A stretch of DNA of 28,757 bases from a virus. The notes under the pieces were generated by a model. It was not told the origin of the DNA. It saw nothing but the letters and a program-made list of their open reading frames with translations, and made no database searches. This document shows, piece after piece, positions 14,135-19,679 of the stretch. A program made the position numbers and the translations under genes. Every line of letters begins with the position of its first letter. Position 1 is the first letter of the stretch. The DNA is taken from the IMG/VR virus record IMGVR_UViG_3300043449_001293, positions 1-28,757 of that record. One strand, given 5' to 3'.

Positions 14135-14140
14135 TATTCC

Positions 14141-14219
14141 CGAAGTCGATGCAAGGCTTCATGGTAGACCTCCTTGTTGTGAAGCTCCATGCCCCGGTGC
14201 AGTTCGCCGGGGTCTTTTT
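14141..14219 (+). ncRNA. Candidate small RNA with Shine-Dalgarno-complementary loop
   Basis: A transcript from the promoter at 14106-14134 to the terminator at 14192-14219 would be about 79 nt and holds no credible reading frame. CATGG (14160-14164) with an inner AG pairs with CT-CCATG (14185-14191), presenting ACCTCCTTGTTGTGA in the loop. ACCTCCTT is the anti-Shine-Dalgarno sequence at the 3' end of 16S rRNA, so the loop could bind AAGGAGG-type ribosome sites. The RNA is predicted from promoter, fold and terminator only; no known RNA family is recognised. Confidence 0.45.
14192..14219 (+). terminator. Rho-independent terminator of the small RNA
   Basis: CCCCGG (14192-14197), a 9-nt loop, CCGGGG (14207-14212), then TCTTTTT. 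It sits about 50 nt after the predicted start of transcription, so downstream expression needs read-through, antitermination or another promoter. Confidence 0.85.
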
Positions 14220-14560
14220 CAGGCAATCGATCAACGCATTACGGTGTTTTGATCGATTGGTTGCCGGTGTCCTCTCGCACCGCAAAAAGACGGGAGTCAG
14301 TTAATACCTTACCCACACCAAAAAGGTGGCAACCAATCATCCTTTTAACCTTCCACCGATGCGCTTTGGTGGGGCTAATAGGGATTCTAAATTGACAGCC
14401 GGGAAAGACCGGCGCACTCCATGCGGCCTTGCTTCATGGTTTTAGCTCTTTTAAACCCATTCATCAACCTACCGGACGATGCACTGGGCCTGCCTCAAGG
14501 CAAATTAAAAATGACTTTGGGCCCCGTTTCAAAGCAAATGGGCCAGCCAACTTCACTGCG
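14220..14560 (+). other. Gene-free stretch with several hairpins, possible structured RNA
   Basis: No convincing reading frame is seen; two short frames (14421-14624 and 14429-14692) have poor composition and no ribosome site. Several foldable elements are present: an 11-bp perfect inverted repeat CAATCGATCAA / TTGATCGATTG (14224-14234 and 14249-14259), CCACC / GGTGG near 14357-14376, and GCCGG / CCGGC near 14399-14413. The number of stems in 200 nt suggests a structured leader RNA. A TTGACA near 14392 lacks a matching -10. No known RNA family is recognised. Confidence 0.35.
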
Positions 14561-14610
14561 GGGCTGGGAGCGGCAAGGAATGGATACGCAAGGCAAAGCA
14601 AAGCAAGGCA
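14561..14610 (+). repeat. Pentanucleotide-periodic array upstream of the 14635 gene
   Basis: Ten 5-nt units read gggct, gggag, cggca, aggaa, tggat, acgca, aggca, aagca, aagca, aggca. The GGCA or AGGCA core repeats every 5 nt, which does not fit codon periodicity. A second array of the same kind lies after the gene, at 15261-15335. It ends about 25 nt before the start codon at 14635. Confidence 0.75.
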
Positions 14611-14634
14611 ACCACTTTTTATAGGAACACACCA

Positions 14635-15249
14635 ATGGCAAAAACAAACACCGCATCGGACACAAGGCTGGAAGTCGTCAAACGCCGCGTGAGATTGCGC
14701 GGACTGCAACCGATTATGTTCGACCGCTACGCGGGCGACAACAAAACACAACTGGCATGGCAAGACAAAATATACCTGAAACCCAATACAAACCGCTTGG
14801 TTTTGCCGACAGTAAACCTGTCGTCTTTCTTGAGCGCACACAACACCAACAGCGCCCCCAAACGACTGCGGGACAAACGCGCTTACAAGGACATTTGCAA
14901 CGCATGCCTGTCGTTTGTATCGATTGAAGCGACAGACGGCGGGCAAGACATCGCCTTTTTGCGCGACGACCAACCGATTGAAGTTGGCAGCTTTGGCGAC
15001 TCGCTGGATGCAACCAGCGGCATCTACCTGCATCGATCGGTCGCACGCTTAGAAAAAGGCATCCCAAACCCTAAAGAGCGCCCGGTGTTGCCGCTGCCGT
15101 GGGCGCTGGAGTTTGATTTAACCATTTATCCGAACAGGGAGATCAAGGAAGCCGAGATCAAAAACCTGTTTGAAGAAGGCGGCCTAGCTATCGGCCTTGG
15201 CACCTTTCGCGGCGTGTTCGGCAAGTTTGTCGTTGACGCCTGGGGATGA
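14635..15249 (+). CDS. Phage protein of unknown function flanked by pentanucleotide arrays
   Basis: A 204-residue soluble protein starting MAKTNTASDTRLEVVKRRVR, with GGA 9 nt upstream of the ATG. Notable segments are RLRGLQPIMFDRYAGD, NRLVLPTVNLSSFLSAHNTN, RDKRAYKDICNACLSF and a C-terminal glycine-rich stretch GLAIGLGTFRGVFGKFVVDA. The last loosely resembles the glycine-rich loop of RAMP-type RNA-binding proteins, but this is a weak resemblance and no family is claimed. It is the first protein gene of the rightward operon and lies exactly between two 5-nt periodic arrays, so a link to those sequences is the most interesting hypothesis. Confidence 0.8.
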   Translation: MAKTNTASDTRLEVVKRRVRLRGLQPIMFDRYAGDNKTQLAWQDKIYLKPNTNRLVLPTVNLSSFLSAHNTNSAPKRLRDKRAYKDICNACLSFVSIEATDGGQDIAFLRDDQPIEVGSFGDSLDATSGIYLHRSVARLEKGIPNPKERPVLPLPWALEFDLTIYPNREIKEAEIKNLFEEGGLAIGLGTFRGVFGKFVVDAWG

Positions 15250-15260
15250 TTTTTTGATTT

Positions 15261-15335
15261 AGCGGCTGGGCGGGGCATGGCATGGCGCGGCAAGGCTCGG
15301 CTCGGCTAGGACCGGCAAGGCAAAGCAAGGCAAGG
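15261..15335 (+). repeat. Pentanucleotide-periodic array downstream of the 14635 gene
   Basis: Fifteen consecutive 5-nt units, all but one ending in GG: agcgg, ctggg, cgggg, catgg, catgg, cgcgg, caagg, ctcgg, ctcgg, ctagg, accgg, caagg, caaag, caagg, caagg. The first three bases vary, but GG recurs every 5 nt. A T-run follows and the tRNA gene starts 12 nt later. It is G-rich on the plus strand. It is not a CRISPR array: units are too short and have no spacers. Confidence 0.8.
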
Positions 15336-15347
15336 TTTTTATATTTC

Positions 15348-15418
15348 GCGGGATTGGCTCAACGGTTGAGCACCAGCCTTCCAAGCTGGCTACAGGGGTT
15401 CGACTCCCCTATCCCGCT
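15348..15418 (+). tRNA. tRNA-Gly (anticodon TCC)
   Basis: A full cloverleaf folds: acceptor GCGGGAT / ATCCCGC, D stem GCTC / GAGC, anticodon stem CCAGC / GCTGG with loop CTTCCAA (anticodon TCC), T stem AGGGG / CCCCT with TTCGACT loop, and T as discriminator. The 3' CCA is not encoded (CAA follows). It sits between the pentanucleotide array and the next gene, so it probably matures from the rightward operon transcript. It reads GGA and GGG glycine codons. Confidence 0.95.
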
Positions 15419-15439
15419 CAAACAACAGGAGATAAAAAT

Positions 15440-15769
15440 ATGAATCTGACACTCACAGCACAAGAAAAATTATCAATCAGCATAGCCAAGGCCGACATCG
15501 AACTTCGTGAAATCGAAGCCCGCAAACGCGCATTGAAGCGTTACCGCAACGACCAGGCACGTCGTCGAGAAAACAGAATCCTGTTGCTGATCTGTTTGTC
15601 AGCAGCAATTTTCTCCACCATTCTTTTCAGCGTAATTGAATCTGCAATAGCCGAAGAAGCAGGCGCTAAACAAGGCCCGATATTAGCCAAATCTGAAATG
15701 ACAAAGGCGCAGGTTAAAGCCTTGAACGTCATTCCATCAGTTAGTGAAAAACACGGAGCAAAGAAATGA
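15440..15769 (+). CDS. Membrane-anchored coiled-coil phage protein
   Basis: A 109-residue protein. Residues 1-45 are highly charged and helical (ADIELREIEARKRALKRYRN), residues about 47-68 form one hydrophobic helix (ILLLICLSAAIFSTILFSVI), and a polar tail follows. A cytoplasmic coiled coil with the C-terminus outside is predicted by the basic residues before the helix. GGAG lies upstream of the ATG at 15440. It is coupled to the next gene by ATGA. No family is recognised. Confidence 0.65.
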   Translation: MNLTLTAQEKLSISIAKADIELREIEARKRALKRYRNDQARRRENRILLLICLSAAIFSTILFSVIESAIAEEAGAKQGPILAKSEMTKAQVKALNVIPSVSEKHGAKK

Positions 15770-16092
15770 TTATCGGTGCAGAACCAACACGCTGCCGATT
15801 CATGGAAAGCATCCGACTCGCCAAAATGCAGCTTGATAGAGCAGAGCTGCGCGAACTGGAGCGCGATATGCGCATCGAGAAACGCGCAAGCGAGTTACTT
15901 GACCGTAGCTATTCGCCACGCGACCCAATCAACATTGCTGAAGCCATGGGGGAATTCAGCTGCACTGATGAATTCACCAGGATGGTGCTTGATAAAAACG
16001 CCGCGCAACTTGGCGAAAAATTGATCGAGTTTATCAACGAATACTGGACAAAACTGGCATGGAATCGCGCAGAAACTGAGGAACTGTCATGA
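15766..16092 (+). CDS. Hypothetical phage protein (108 aa)
   Basis: A charged, helical protein (LAKMQLDRAELRELERDMRI) with the later segment FTRMVLDKNAAQLGEKLIEF. It is soluble, without Cys pairs or catalytic motifs. It overlaps both neighbours by ATGA and so is firmly within the operon. Function unknown. Confidence 0.65.
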   Translation: MIIGAEPTRCRFMESIRLAKMQLDRAELRELERDMRIEKRASELLDRSYSPRDPINIAEAMGEFSCTDEFTRMVLDKNAAQLGEKLIEFINEYWTKLAWNRAETEELS

Positions 16093-16262
16093 AAAAAGCA
16101 TTAGTTAAATCGCTTGTTAAACGCGCACAAGCTCAACGCGCACGAATTGACTACCTAACTATTGGTAGACCTCAAAGATCGTCTAAGACGTATCTTGAAG
16201 CATTTGCATACGCCTACGCACAGGGCGAGGGCCACGTCCATTACGAATGGAGTGCTTTTTAA
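16089..16262 (+). CDS. 57-residue basic phage protein
   Basis: Starts MKKALVKSLVKRAQAQRARI and ends HVHYEWSAF. The ATG overlaps the preceding stop (ATGA) and the stop overlaps the next start (TAATG), so coupling on both sides supports the gene. The N-terminal half is strongly basic, the C-terminal half aromatic and His-containing; it may bind nucleic acid near Erf (inference). No family is recognised. Confidence 0.65.
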   Translation: MKKALVKSLVKRAQAQRARIDYLTIGRPQRSSKTYLEAFAYAYAQGEGHVHYEWSAF

Positions 16263-16804
16263 TGTGCATCTACAAACAATTACAAGCGGCAAGGGTTGAT
16301 CTACTTGCCGCACCGCTAAAGAAATCGGGCAAAAACAAGTTTGCTGGCTATGAATACTTCGAACTTGAAGACTTTTTGCCAACCGTTCAAAAGATATTCG
16401 CCGCTCACAGTCTGTGTGGCGTTATGTCATTCAGCGCAGACACAGCAAAACTGGCAATACATAGTGGATCAGAATTGATCGAATTTACTGCACCGATGGC
16501 AACCGCAGAACTAAAGGGGTGCCACTCTATTCAAAACATGGGCGCGGTTATCAGCTACATGCGCAGGTATCTGTACATGCTGGCACTGGAAATATGCGAA
16601 CACGACGAGCTTGATGCAACAACGGGTAAAGATAAGCAAAAAACAGCGCCCGACAGCGATATGCAAAAGTATCACGCAATGCTTACACGCTGCGCGTCAA
16701 TCGCCGAATTACAAGCCACCTGGCAAACGATACCTAAAAATCTACACCATTCTCTTGGACACGTTAAAGACGCGATGAAAACGCAATTACAGGAGGCAGC
16801 ATGA
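16262..16804 (+). CDS. erf: Erf-family single-strand annealing protein
   Basis: A 180-residue protein whose start is set by a TAATG overlap at 16262. The order KSGKNKFAGYEYFELEDFLP, then TVQKIFAAHSLCG, and MGAVISYMRRYLYMLALEI with EHDELDA is characteristic of the ERF recombinases of P22-like phages, which anneal complementary single strands during genome circularisation and recombination. Length is at the short end of the family, with a helical C-terminal extension. The Gp157 gene follows with ATGA coupling, a common pairing in recombination modules. Confidence 0.85.
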   Translation: MCIYKQLQAARVDLLAAPLKKSGKNKFAGYEYFELEDFLPTVQKIFAAHSLCGVMSFSADTAKLAIHSGSELIEFTAPMATAELKGCHSIQNMGAVISYMRRYLYMLALEICEHDELDATTGKDKQKTAPDSDMQKYHAMLTRCASIAELQATWQTIPKNLHHSLGHVKDAMKTQLQEAA

Positions 16805-17277
16805 CGCATCTATATGACATCGCCGACAACTACAACGCTGCTTTTAATGCAATGGCTGCAATCGATGATCTGCCTGAAGATGTGATGATCGACACGCTAA
16901 ATGCAATCGAAGACGAATTTAAAAACAAAGCCATAGCGGTTGCAGGCTATTTCAAAAACATCGATGCCGACATTCAGGCAATGAAAGACGCCGAAAAAGC
17001 GATCAAACAAAGACGGCTTGCAAAAGAAAAGCACGTCGAATGGATGAAAGGTTATTTATTGCGGAACATGGAAGAAACCGGCATTACAGTCATTGAATCA
17101 CCCTATTTCAAAATCAGCATTTCCAACAATCCTGAAAGCGTAGAAGTGATTGATGAAAACCTGATACCGGCAGAATTTATAAACTGGACTTCAACAGTCA
17201 ACAAATCAGCAATCAAACAGGCAGGTGGTTGCCCTGGTGTTGAGATTGTTAGAAACAAATCGATACGAATTAAATAG
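16801..17277 (+). CDS. Gp157-like phage protein
   Basis: A 158-residue protein beginning MTHLYDIADNYNAAFNAMAA, with DTLNAIEDEFKNKAIAVAGY, a coiled-coil AIKQRRLAKEKHVEWMKGYL and the end NKSAIKQAGGCPGVEIVRNK. This order matches the siphovirus Gp157 family, first noted in phages linked to phage resistance of Streptococcus thermophilus and often adjacent to Erf or RecT. A role in recombination or DNA protection is assumed in the family but not proved. Confidence 0.85.
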   Translation: MTHLYDIADNYNAAFNAMAAIDDLPEDVMIDTLNAIEDEFKNKAIAVAGYFKNIDADIQAMKDAEKAIKQRRLAKEKHVEWMKGYLLRNMEETGITVIESPYFKISISNNPESVEVIDENLIPAEFINWTSTVNKSAIKQAGGCPGVEIVRNKSIRIK

Positions 17278-17301
17278 GCTATTCGGATTTTAGTGTGTTT
17301 T

Positions 17302-17688
17302 ATGAGTGAGAGTATTGTTCACCGTCCTGTAGCATGGGCGTTGTTTAGTAAGGAAATTATGCCATCTGGAACCGCCTACGCAGTAAGGCGGGTTGAAATT
17401 GAGCTTGCCCAAATCGAAGCCGACCTCGATATACAAGATGCCGAAATAAAACCGCTTTTTACTGATGCTTTTACATCGATAGAAAGGGAAAGATGGCAAA
17501 CGCTTGAGCGTATTTGTGCAGGTGTTACACAAGACGCAATTGACGGCGGCTGGACAGTGATTGGGATGATGAACTATGCAAAAGGTCTTGAGCGTAAAAT
17601 ACAGTCACTTGAATACCAGTTTAAACAACTATCTGCACTCCATTCTGCAACAGTAAACGCTTTAGCAGACGAGAGAAGCAAATCATGA
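17302..17688 (+). CDS. Hypothetical phage protein (128 aa)
   Basis: Starts MSESIVHRPVAWALFSKEIM; a GTG 9 nt earlier in frame is a poorer choice. The C-terminal half is a helical stretch (LERKIQSLEYQFKQLSALHS) likely to form a coiled coil. The 24-nt gap after the Gp157-like gene lacks a strong ribosome site. It is coupled to the next gene by ATGA. Function unknown. Confidence 0.6.
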   Translation: MSESIVHRPVAWALFSKEIMPSGTAYAVRRVEIELAQIEADLDIQDAEIKPLFTDAFTSIERERWQTLERICAGVTQDAIDGGWTVIGMMNYAKGLERKIQSLEYQFKQLSALHSATVNALADERSKS

Positions 17689-17888
17689 AAGACGACTCCA
17701 TCAAACCATGCCCTTTTTGTGGCAGCAAAGCCGATTACGACTTAGATAAGCAAAGCTATGGATATTTCATAGCTTGCTCAAAATGCCACTGCTCTACACC
17801 TTTAGTGTTTTCATGCGGAGAGCCGCCTGGCCCTGTCTTGTTGGGTATATGGAATCGCCGGATTGGAGCTGCTAATGCTCAATCTTGA
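17685..17888 (+). CDS. Lar-like zinc-ribbon protein
   Basis: A 67-residue protein with KPCPFCGSKA near the start, CSKCHC in the middle and WNRR near the end. The spacing CPFCG ... C-x2-C ... WNRR is that of the restriction alleviation (Lar) family and related phage zinc ribbons. Lar of Rac modulates type I restriction; many phage homologues are unproven, so anti-restriction is a family-based inference. It overlaps its neighbours by 4 and 14 nt. Confidence 0.72.
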   Translation: MKDDSIKPCPFCGSKADYDLDKQSYGYFIACSKCHCSTPLVFSCGEPPGPVLLGIWNRRIGAANAQS

Positions 17889-18261
17889 ATGGTTAAAAGA
17901 GATCGAGGTTATTAAGCACGATTTCGCTTACGAGATCATGGCTGAATCAACCAGGGACTCGTTGTTCTGCCACCACTGTTTTAAGTTCGATGTAATCGGC
18001 CACGGCATCAAAAAGCAGCTTGTGAACGACACGCCCATGCACGGTAAGAAAGTCGTTATTAGGGTGCTCAGAAAGCGATTCCGATGCAAGGACTGCGGCA
18101 AGACATTCATGGAAGAACTGCCCGATATTGACGACAAGAGGCTTGCTACAAAGCGTTTAGTGGAGTGGGTTAGCAAACGGGCCATAGACCACACTGATCA
18201 AGATGGAAGAAGATGGAGAATTTTAACCGTGCAAACACGCTATGTTCCGAAAAGCCATTAA
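17875..18261 (+). CDS. Stand-alone ISL3-transposase-like zinc finger and helix-turn-helix protein
   Basis: A 128-residue protein with FCHHCFKFDVIGHG, then KVVIRVLRKRFRCKDCGKTF. This is the N-terminal zinc finger of ISL3 transposases (C-x2-C ... C-x2-C), followed by TKRLVEWVSKRAI, the start of a helix-turn-helix. The catalytic DDE domain is absent and no transposon ends are seen, so it looks like a phage regulator derived from or related to the transposase DNA-binding part. GGAG 8 nt before the ATG at 17875 supports this start. Confidence 0.7.
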   Translation: MLNLEWLKEIEVIKHDFAYEIMAESTRDSLFCHHCFKFDVIGHGIKKQLVNDTPMHGKKVVIRVLRKRFRCKDCGKTFMEELPDIDDKRLATKRLVEWVSKRAIDHTDQDGRRWRILTVQTRYVPKSH

Positions 18262-18264
18262 ATA

Positions 18265-18438
18265 ATGGCAGGCTTAAAACTTTTTGACTTCGGCACCGAA
18301 TTAAACCGCGCCCGCGCCCACGGCAGCGGTACGGCGACGAAGATAGATTACAAATGCTCAGAATGCGGCAAGCATCGCGCATCAGGCAACCACAAACGCT
18401 GTAGCAAACAGAAACAAAAAAAAGGATTCAAACCATGA
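18265..18438 (+). CDS. 57-residue zinc-finger microprotein
   Basis: Starts MAGLKLFDFGTELNRARAHG 3 nt after the preceding stop and ends at an ATGA overlap with the next gene. A single Cys-x2-Cys ... His-x2-Cys cluster (KCSECGKHRASGNHKRC) predicts one zinc site, and the tail is very basic (KQKQKKGFKP). This suggests a nucleic-acid-binding microprotein. No named family is recognised. Confidence 0.65.
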   Translation: MAGLKLFDFGTELNRARAHGSGTATKIDYKCSECGKHRASGNHKRCSKQKQKKGFKP

Positions 18439-18707
18439 TGCCAACACCAAACAGATTCTTAGCATCACACCGTGACATCGATTTCCCGGTAATGCTGCAA
18501 CAGATACTCGATGCCGGGTATCAACAACAAGATATGTGCCGGATCATCGGCAGAGGGCAAACCAGCGTATCCAAATGGGTATCAGAAAAATCACCCACGC
18601 CAGACACGTTTGATGAATGCTGGCGACTGATCTGCCTGTGGTTTGCATCGCAATGCTTCGATCAAGACGATCTGATTTCAACACTCAACAAACTACCTCT
18701 CAAATGA
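18435..18707 (+). CDS. Helix-turn-helix phage regulator (90 aa)
   Basis: The segment MLQQILDAGYQQQDMCRIIG followed by RGQTSVSKWVSEKSPTP is a helix-turn-helix of the Cro/CII type. The C-terminal half is helical (CWRLICLWFASQCFDQDDLI). It starts at an ATGA overlap. An early transcription regulator such as a CII-like activator is possible, but no specific partner site is visible. Confidence 0.65.
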   Translation: MMPTPNRFLASHRDIDFPVMLQQILDAGYQQQDMCRIIGRGQTSVSKWVSEKSPTPDTFDECWRLICLWFASQCFDQDDLISTLNKLPLK

Positions 18708-18731
18708 TGAAGCCACACACTGGAAAAGCGT

Positions 18732-18863
18732 ATGCCGTCCTTGATTAACTGCATCGATTGCGGAAATGAAATTGTCGGCAAGCACTGGCGACGGGTTAGA
18801 TGTGCGCCTTGTCGATATAAGCGAATCGTGTTTTTAGAAAAGTTGAGACTGATGAAATTATGA
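18732..18863 (+). CDS. 43-residue zinc-ribbon microprotein
   Basis: Contains NCIDCGNEIVGKHWRRVRCA then PCRYKR: two Cys-x2-Cys knuckles separated by 13 residues, a treble-clef or ribbon-like zinc site. The stop overlaps the next start by ATGA, which supports expression. The C-terminal third is basic and hydrophobic. It is one of three adjacent or near-adjacent zinc-binding small proteins in this operon. Function unknown. Confidence 0.6.
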   Translation: MPSLINCIDCGNEIVGKHWRRVRCAPCRYKRIVFLEKLRLMKL

Positions 18864-19666
18864 GAATAACTATAGAAACAATCACGCCTGAAATTGCAGC
18901 TAACATGCTGAAAGGGGACAACAGACCGCTATCAATCAGGGTCGTTGATAAGTATGCGGTTGATATGAAAGAAGGGAAGTTTGCGACAACTCATCAAGGC
19001 ATCGCTATTGGAAAAAACGGAGATTTATTGGATGGCTTCCATAGGCTGAACGCTATTATAAAATCAGGCGTAACCTTGCAATTGCCTGTTGCATACGACG
19101 TTGATAACTCCTTATTTTCGTCAATTGACATTGGTAAGCCACGATCTCCCTATGATTGTCTAAGCATCAACGGTTTTAAAGGAGACGCCGCCAAATCAGC
19201 TGCCACTGCCGTATCGATGATAATAAATTTCAAGACAAATGGGTCTATACATAGGGCTTTACCCGTTAAATGCGGTGGATCAGCTGAATTTGTTATGAAA
19301 TTTATTAAAGAAAATCCAAAATTAAAGGATTCATTGATCTATTGTGCGACTCTCAGAAAGCATGCGTCGCTTCTACAGTTAAGCGCATTAGGATTTTTGC
19401 ACTTCTGTATACAAGAACACCACGATGATGCAGACGAATTTATTCATAAAGTAATGACTGGCGACAATGTATCAACGAAAAGCGTTATCTATGAACTTAG
19501 AGAACAGTTAATAAGATGCAAAACAAAAACAACAGTTATAAATTATGCAGCAATGATAAAGCGAGTTATCAAAGCTTATAGGATATACACAGACGGTGAC
19601 TCGCTGACGGACAACAAACAGGCGCTAAACAGGATAAGACAAGACTCGATTGTCTCTTTTTTCTAA
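18860..19666 (+). CDS. ParB/Srx-fold domain protein
   Basis: A 268-residue protein. The N-terminal 80 residues carry the pattern ITPEIAANMLKGDNRPLS, YAVDMKEGKFATTHQGIAIG and GDLLDGFHRLNAIIKSG. DGFHRL is the equivalent of the G-x-HR motif of the ParB N-terminal fold, which binds nucleotides in ParB (CTP) and sulfiredoxin (ATP). The rest is helical (ALGFLHFCIQEHHDDADEFI) with no classic ParB helix-turn-helix. Lower GC than its neighbours hints at separate acquisition. It stops 13 nt before the ThyX start used here. A nuclease, kinase-like or regulatory role cannot be chosen from sequence. Confidence 0.72.
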   Translation: MRITIETITPEIAANMLKGDNRPLSIRVVDKYAVDMKEGKFATTHQGIAIGKNGDLLDGFHRLNAIIKSGVTLQLPVAYDVDNSLFSSIDIGKPRSPYDCLSINGFKGDAAKSAATAVSMIINFKTNGSIHRALPVKCGGSAEFVMKFIKENPKLKDSLIYCATLRKHASLLQLSALGFLHFCIQEHHDDADEFIHKVMTGDNVSTKSVIYELREQLIRCKTKTTVINYAAMIKRVIKAYRIYTDGDSLTDNKQALNRIRQDSIVSFF

Positions 19667-19679
19667 GTAAATGCAAATT

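Noticed and set aside
14392-14397. TTGACA as the -35 of a promoter for the 14635 gene
   Set aside because: No acceptable -10 lies 15-19 nt downstream; that stretch is a GC-rich hairpin.
14421-14692. Short rightward frames before the 14635 gene as real genes
   Set aside because: They overlap each other and the pentamer array, lack ribosome sites, and one uses an alternative start; composition follows the array.
14561-15335. Periodic arrays as a CRISPR array
   Set aside because: Units are 5 nt with no unique spacers of constant length, and a gene lies between the two blocks. No Cas gene is present.
17875-18261. Active ISL3 insertion sequence
   Set aside because: No catalytic domain, no terminal inverted repeats and no target duplication are visible.
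18860-19666. Plasmid-type ParB partition system
   Set aside because: No ParA, no centromere-like repeats and no ParB helix-turn-helix were seen; only the N-terminal fold motif is present.
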